Below are positions 60,238 to 64,000 of a DNA stretch of 64,000 nucleotides, piece by piece. Within the stretch, counting starts at the first letter, position 1. The number at the start of each line of letters is the position of its first letter. The DNA comes from Couchioplanes caeruleus. Its GTDB lineage: Bacteria > Actinomycetota > Actinomycetes > Mycobacteriales > Micromonosporaceae. The stretch spans positions 1 to 64,000 of the forward strand of contig NZ_RJKL01000001.1 in NCBI RefSeq assembly GCF_003751945.1, in the 5' to 3' direction. The notes under the pieces were generated by a model, which was given only the letters and a program-made list of their open reading frames with translations, was not told where the DNA came from and searched no databases. A program made the translations under genes and the position numbers.

Positions 60238-61818
60238 ATGGACGAACCGCAGACCGGGCACCCGCGGCGCTGGGCCATTCTCGGCGTGCTGGTCATCAGC
60301 CTTCTCGTCGTCGTACTCGACAACACCGTCCTCAACGTCGCGCTGCGCACCATCGCCGACCCGCATGCCGGCCTCGGCGCCAGCCAGAGCCAGCTCGAAT
60401 GGGCGATCAACTCGTACACGCTGGTCTTCGCGGGCCTGCTCTTCACCGCCGGCATCCTCGCCGACCGGCTCGGCCGGCGGATCACGCTCATGGTGGGGCT
60501 CGCGCTCTTCGGGCTGGCGTCGCTGCTCTCCGCGTACGCGGGCACGCCCGACCAGCTCATCTGGGCCCGGGCGCTGATGGGGTTCGGTGCCGCCGCGGTC
60601 ATGCCGGCGACCCTGTCGATCATCGCCAACGTCTTCGAGCCGCACGAGCGGGGCCGGGCCATCGGCGTCTGGGCCGGCGCGGTCGGGCTCGGCGTCGCGA
60701 TCGGACCGATCGTCGGCGGCCTGCTGCTCGAGCACTTCTGGTGGGGCTCGGTCTTCCTGATCAACGTCCCGGTGGTCGTCGCCGGGGTGGTGCTGGTCCG
60801 CGTGCTCGTCCCCGAGTCCCGCGATCCGAAGCCCGGCCGCATCGACGTGATCGGTGTGCTGCTGTCGATCCTGGGCCTGAGCCTGCTGACCTACGGCGTC
60901 ATCGAGGGCGGGGAGGCCGGCTTCGGCGAGCCGCGGGCCTGGGCCACGCTGACCGCCGGGGTGCTGGTGCTGGCCCTGTTCGTCCTGTACGAGCGCCGCA
61001 TCCCGTACCCGTCGCTGGATGTACGGCTTTTCGCCAACCGCCGCTTCTCCGCCTCGACCGGCATGATCGGCCTGGTCTTCTTCGCGGCGATGGGCTCGAT
61101 GTTCTTCAGCGCGTTCTACCTCCAGTTGGTCCGCGGCCTCGGCCCGCTGGCCTCGGGCGTGCTGTTCGTGCCCTTCGCGGTCGGCCAGATGGTGTTCGCG
61201 CCGCGTAGTGCCGCGATGGTCGCCCGCTTCGGGGCCCGGGCGGTCAGCACGGCCGGCCTGCTGCTGGTGGCGCTCGGGCTCGGCGGCTGGCTGTTCATCG
61301 GCGCGGAAACCCCGATCTGGATCGTCGGCGCGCTGTTCTTCGTCATGGGTGTCGGCATGGCCAACGTGATGCCGCCGGCGACCGAGGCGATCATGGCCGC
61401 GCTGCCCCGGGAACAGGCCGGCGTCGGGTCGGCCGTGAGCAACACCGTGCGCCAGGTCGGCGGCGCGCTCGGCGTCGCCGTCCTCGGCGCCGTGCTGTCC
61501 GCGGCGTACCGCGACGGCATGGGCGACGCCACGGCCGCGCTGCCCGCCGGCGCCCGCGACGCCGCCGCCGAGTCCATCGCCGGTGCGTACGGGGTCGCGG
61601 CCCAGGCCGGACCCGCGGGGCCCGCGCTGGTCGCGCAGGCCAACGACGCCTTCCTGACCGCGATGCACTACGCCTCCGTCGGCACCACGGCGTTCGCGCT
61701 GCTCGGCGCCGTCGTGGCGGCGATCTGGCTGCCCGGTCGGCGTCCGGCCGGCACGCCGGCGCCCGGGACCTCCGCGGGACTCCCGGAGCAGCAGGGCCGG
61801 GAACTGGTCGAGGCATGA
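60238..61818 (+). CDS. MFS drug efflux transporter (DHA2, 14-TM)
   Basis: 526 residues with about 14 helices. Motif A-like [21 protein letters not shown], motif C-like [32 protein letters not shown], and [15 protein letters not shown] at helix 1 place it in the EmrB/QacA group. It exports drugs or metabolites by proton antiport. Twin palindromes precede it and a tetR gene follows 36 bp downstream. Confidence 0.94.
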   Translation: MDEPQTGHPRRWAILGVLVISLLVVVLDNTVLNVALRTIADPHAGLGASQSQLEWAINSYTLVFAGLLFTAGILADRLGRRITLMVGLALFGLASLLSAYAGTPDQLIWARALMGFGAAAVMPATLSIIANVFEPHERGRAIGVWAGAVGLGVAIGPIVGGLLLEHFWWGSVFLINVPVVVAGVVLVRVLVPESRDPKPGRIDVIGVLLSILGLSLLTYGVIEGGEAGFGEPRAWATLTAGVLVLALFVLYERRIPYPSLDVRLFANRRFSASTGMIGLVFFAAMGSMFFSAFYLQLVRGLGPLASGVLFVPFAVGQMVFAPRSAAMVARFGARAVSTAGLLLVALGLGGWLFIGAETPIWIVGALFFVMGVGMANVMPPATEAIMAALPREQAGVGSAVSNTVRQVGGALGVAVLGAVLSAAYRDGMGDATAALPAGARDAAAESIAGAYGVAAQAGPAGPALVAQANDAFLTAMHYASVGTTAFALLGAVVAAIWLPGRRPAGTPAPGTSAGLPEQQGRELVEA

Positions 61819-61854
61819 CGGGCGCCGTGGTAAGGCGATGAGGGCTCGGTAACA

Positions 61855-62478
61855 ATGGAGCGCATGACGACGGTCAGCGTGGACGAGGAGGCCGGCCGGG
61901 GCCGCAAGGCACCCGGCCGGCCCCGCGACGCCCGGGCCGCCGAGGCCATCATCGACGCGGTGACGGCCCTGCTGGCGGAGGGCCAGAGCTCCGCCGCGAT
62001 CTCGATCGAGGCGGTCGCGGCGCGGGCGGGGGTGGGCAAGGCGACGATCTACCGCCGCTGGCCCAACAAGGAGGCGCTGCTCATCGACGCGGTGGCCCGG
62101 ATGAAGGGCCCGCTGCCGGCCCTGACCGGCGAGTCGGTCCGTGAGGACCTGATCATGCTGGTGGCCTCGGCCCGCAACGCGCGCATGGAACGGTACGGCC
62201 GGGTGACCGCCTGCCTCGTGCCGGAGATGGTCAAGAGCCCGGAGATGCACGCGGTCTTCCAGGCCGTGATCGAGCCCCGCCGCGCGGTCATGCGCGAGGT
62301 GCTGCGCCGCGGCGTCGAGAGCGGCGAACTCCGCCCCGACCTCGACGTGGAGCTGACTCTGCTGATGCTCGTCGGCCCGACGATCGCGCAGAACATGCTG
62401 AACTGGAACCCCGCTATCCCGATCGAAGGGTACGCGGAAGCGCTCGTCGACGCCGTCCTGCGCGGCGCCGCCGCCTGA
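61855..62478 (+). CDS. TetR family repressor, probable regulator of the MFS pump
   Basis: 207 residues. The helix-turn-helix is ISIEAVAARAGVGKATIYRRWPNKEALLIDAV. The C-terminal domain (TetR_C-like) has VREDLIMLVASARNARMERYGRV. ATG 61855 is used; ATG 61864 is also possible, with TAACAAT 7 nt before it. It is likely to bind GATACG-N9-CGTATC. Confidence 0.93.
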   Translation: MERMTTVSVDEEAGRGRKAPGRPRDARAAEAIIDAVTALLAEGQSSAAISIEAVAARAGVGKATIYRRWPNKEALLIDAVARMKGPLPALTGESVREDLIMLVASARNARMERYGRVTACLVPEMVKSPEMHAVFQAVIEPRRAVMREVLRRGVESGELRPDLDVELTLLMLVGPTIAQNMLNWNPAIPIEGYAEALVDAVLRGAAA

Positions 62479-62909
62479 GGGCCGCACATTGGCTGGGCTT
62501 AATGGCACTCGACCGGCGTTGCGCCGTCCGGCTGAGTAACTGAGAAATTCCTGAGAGTATCGCCCCAGCCTTTCCCGGGACTAATCTGTGAGACCGGGGT
62601 CGTCCGGCATCACTCACAGCGACGGAAAACGCATCGGCGACCGCGGGCCGGCGCCGATGCGAGCATCCCTCACGGCCGGCGTCCCCGCAGAGGGCCTGTA
62701 CGCCACGTGAGTCGAGGGCGGTGACCGCGCCGGCGGTGGCGCGGCGCGCGTACCCACCCACGAGTCGGCTAAACCTACTGGTCAGAACTTTCTGCGACAT
62801 TCGAGCTGCGATATGCAGACTGCGATACCCGCGGCGCTGCTGAGCTAGGCTGGACGCACGGCGATGACCCGCGGACACGTGTCCTTACAGAGAGTAGCGG
62901 GATAATGAC
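62479..62909. other. Long intergenic region, no gene recognised
   Basis: 431 bp between tetR and the XRE gene. Open frames are short and poorly GC3-biased compared with real genes. CGGCG-TTG-CGCCG near 62513-62526 could be a weak tetR terminator. TAGGCT at 62846-62851 is a -10 candidate for the XRE gene, with a leader of about 50 nt. Lower GC than genes (aactgagaaattcctgag). No riboswitch is recognised. Confidence 0.45.
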
Positions 62910-63815
62910 ATGGGTATAGGAGAGCGGCGCAGATCCGCATTGGAGCGCAAACGCCTCGTCCGCAAACTGTTCGAAATTCGGCAGAAAATCGGCTACACCC
63001 AGGCGCAGGTCGCCGGAAAGCTGCGGTGGTCGCAGTCGAAGGTGCACCGGATAGAAAGCGGCGAGAACAGCATTTCGTACACGGACCTTCTCGCCTTACT
63101 CAAGATCTACGGCATTCGCGAGAACGAGTTAGTGGAGGAACTGACGGAAATGGCCGAACTGGCCCGGCAACGCAGCCTCCCGGAGATCAGCGACATCCAC
63201 TCGAAGGATTTCCGGGACTATCTCGAGGCCGAAATCACGGCGGACACCGTACGGGAGTTCGAAAATTCGTACATCCCGGGTCTGCTGCAGACGCCGGCGT
63301 ACGCGAATGCCGTTCTGCGGACCCTGCTGCAGATCTCCTCGCTCGCCGACGACGAGCGCGACACGGCCCTCGACCGTATCCGCCGCATGGTCGATCTGCG
63401 TGCCCTGCGGCAGCAGATCTTCAACGACGGCGGCATCACGAAGGCGTCGTTCGTGCTGGACGAGGCATCCGTGCGCCGCGTGGTCGGCGCGGAGTCCGGT
63501 GACGCCGGCGTCATGCGCGCCCAGATCGAGCACCTCAAGAAGATGAGCCGGCACCCGCGCGTGGACCTGCGGGTGGTGCCGTTCGGTGCGGGCAGCCACG
63601 TGGGGATGAGCGGGCCTTTCGTCATCCTGGACTTCCCCGATCCGGACGACTTCCCGCTGCTCTACCTCGAGAACGCGGCGGGCGAGTTCCTGACCAAGCA
63701 CGACCAGCGGCAGGTACGGCGCTTCGCCGCGAACTTCGAGAGTCTGCAGGCCTGTGCGCTGCAGGGCGCGGAGCTGGACGAGCTGCTCGACGACGTGGTG
63801 GCCGCCATCGGCTGA
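62910..63815 (+). CDS. XRE helix-turn-helix protein with DUF5753
   Basis: 301 residues. The N-terminal Cro/C1-type HTH (about 18-75) reads IRQKIGYTQAQVAGKLRWSQSKVHRIESGENSISYTDLLALLKIYGI. The DUF5753 domain (about 105-295) includes ENSYIPGLLQTPAYANAVL, LDRIRRMVDLRALRQQIF and RVVPFGAGSHVGMSGPFVILDFPD. These regulators are numerous in actinomycetes and often sit next to DUF397 genes; the following frame does not clearly match DUF397. Confidence 0.94.
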   Translation: MGIGERRRSALERKRLVRKLFEIRQKIGYTQAQVAGKLRWSQSKVHRIESGENSISYTDLLALLKIYGIRENELVEELTEMAELARQRSLPEISDIHSKDFRDYLEAEITADTVREFENSYIPGLLQTPAYANAVLRTLLQISSLADDERDTALDRIRRMVDLRALRQQIFNDGGITKASFVLDEASVRRVVGAESGDAGVMRAQIEHLKKMSRHPRVDLRVVPFGAGSHVGMSGPFVILDFPDPDDFPLLYLENAAGEFLTKHDQRQVRRFAANFESLQACALQGAELDELLDDVVAAIG

Positions 63816-63877
63816 CCGGTCCCGGCCGGCGCTCACCGGCGCGGGACACCAGGGTGGACTGACGGGAGGAAACGCGG

Positions 63878-64000
63878 ATGACCTGGACGACCATCGGCAC
63901 GGCTTCCTGCATGCTGCGGTCCGCGGCGCCTCCGTCGTCCCCTGTCGACTCGGTGAACGCCGGCTTCGGCTCACGTCCGCCGGTGCGCAACCGCGAACCG
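63878..64000 (+). CDS. Truncated unidentified gene at the window end
   Basis: ATG 63878 follows GGGAGGAAACG, a strong ribosome site, and stays open for 41 codons to the window edge. The product begins MTWTTIGTASCMLRSAAPPSS and is Ser/Pro/Arg-rich. Not identified. Confidence 0.45.
   Translation, partial: MTWTTIGTASCMLRSAAPPSSPVDSVNAGFGSRPPVRNREP

Noticed and set aside
62534..62700. Riboswitch before the XRE gene
   Set aside because: I could not match the sequence to any conserved riboswitch core by eye.

Overview
The window is a GC-rich actinobacterial chromosome segment. Codons strongly favour G or C in third position, GTG and TTG starts are common, and many start codons sit 6-8 nt after a -10-like TANNNT box, as expected for leaderless mRNAs. 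Two GGDEF-EAL proteins, a further GGDEF protein, a SpoIIE phosphatase, STAS proteins, a methyl-accepting chemotaxis protein and an XRE/DUF5753 regulator fit a differentiating, possibly zoospore-forming actinomycete. A Micromonosporaceae (Actinoplanes-like) origin is my inference. I see no rRNA, tRNA, insertion sequence, prophage or CRISPR array, so this reads as ordinary chromosome.

Layout. 1-8 kb, mostly minus strand: a truncated gene, an MMPL transporter with a long Pro/Ala/Ser tail, a membrane-anchored beta-domain protein, an FKBP isomerase (+), YaaA, a STAS protein and a CopC-CopD copper protein. 8-17 kb: phosphoglucomutase, a LuxR-type regulator coupled to a tandem (active plus degenerate) histidine kinase, a GGDEF-EAL protein and 6-phosphogluconate dehydrogenase. 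17-26 kb: a solitary PemK/MazF-like protein, a SpoIIE phosphatase with an N-terminal ANTAR-like segment, an erythromycin-esterase/phosphoribosyltransferase pair, a TetR/SRPBCC divergon, a frameshifted lipoprotein gene, a secreted Cys-repeat protein, an unknown gene and an ArsR-SRPBCC pair. 26.4-31.6 kb: a three-subunit respiratory formate dehydrogenase whose catalytic subunit contains an in-frame TGA read as selenocysteine, followed directly by a SECIS-like hairpin.

31.6-42.8 kb: an EamA/LysR divergon, a secreted protein, then cydA-cydB-cydDC (cytochrome bd oxidase with a fused assembly ABC transporter) diverging from a BlaI-type repressor and an M56 membrane protease. The 76-bp gap between cydA and blaI is packed with alternating CGTAGTA half-sites about 10 bp apart. 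This makes a testable protease/repressor switch for a respiratory oxidase. 42.8-54 kb: GGDEF protein, His-rich YibE/F protein with a possible coupled leader peptide, LolA/RseB-like protein, chemoreceptor, OmpR/histidine-kinase pair, YcnI copper protein overlapping an ECF sigma factor, and a second ArsR-SRPBCC pair. 54-64 kb: possible 3D-like lipoprotein, DUF2277, PMT-like glycosyltransferase, GGDEF-EAL, branched-chain-type binding lipoprotein, STAS protein lacking the phosphorylatable Ser, MFS pump with twin TetR-type operators and its TetR, an XRE regulator and a truncated gene.

Main themes are energy metabolism (formate oxidation feeding a quinol oxidase), copper handling (CopCD, YcnI), c-di-GMP and partner-switching signalling, and many small repressor/target pairs with visible operators. 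All functional calls come from reading translated sequence; no database search was run.
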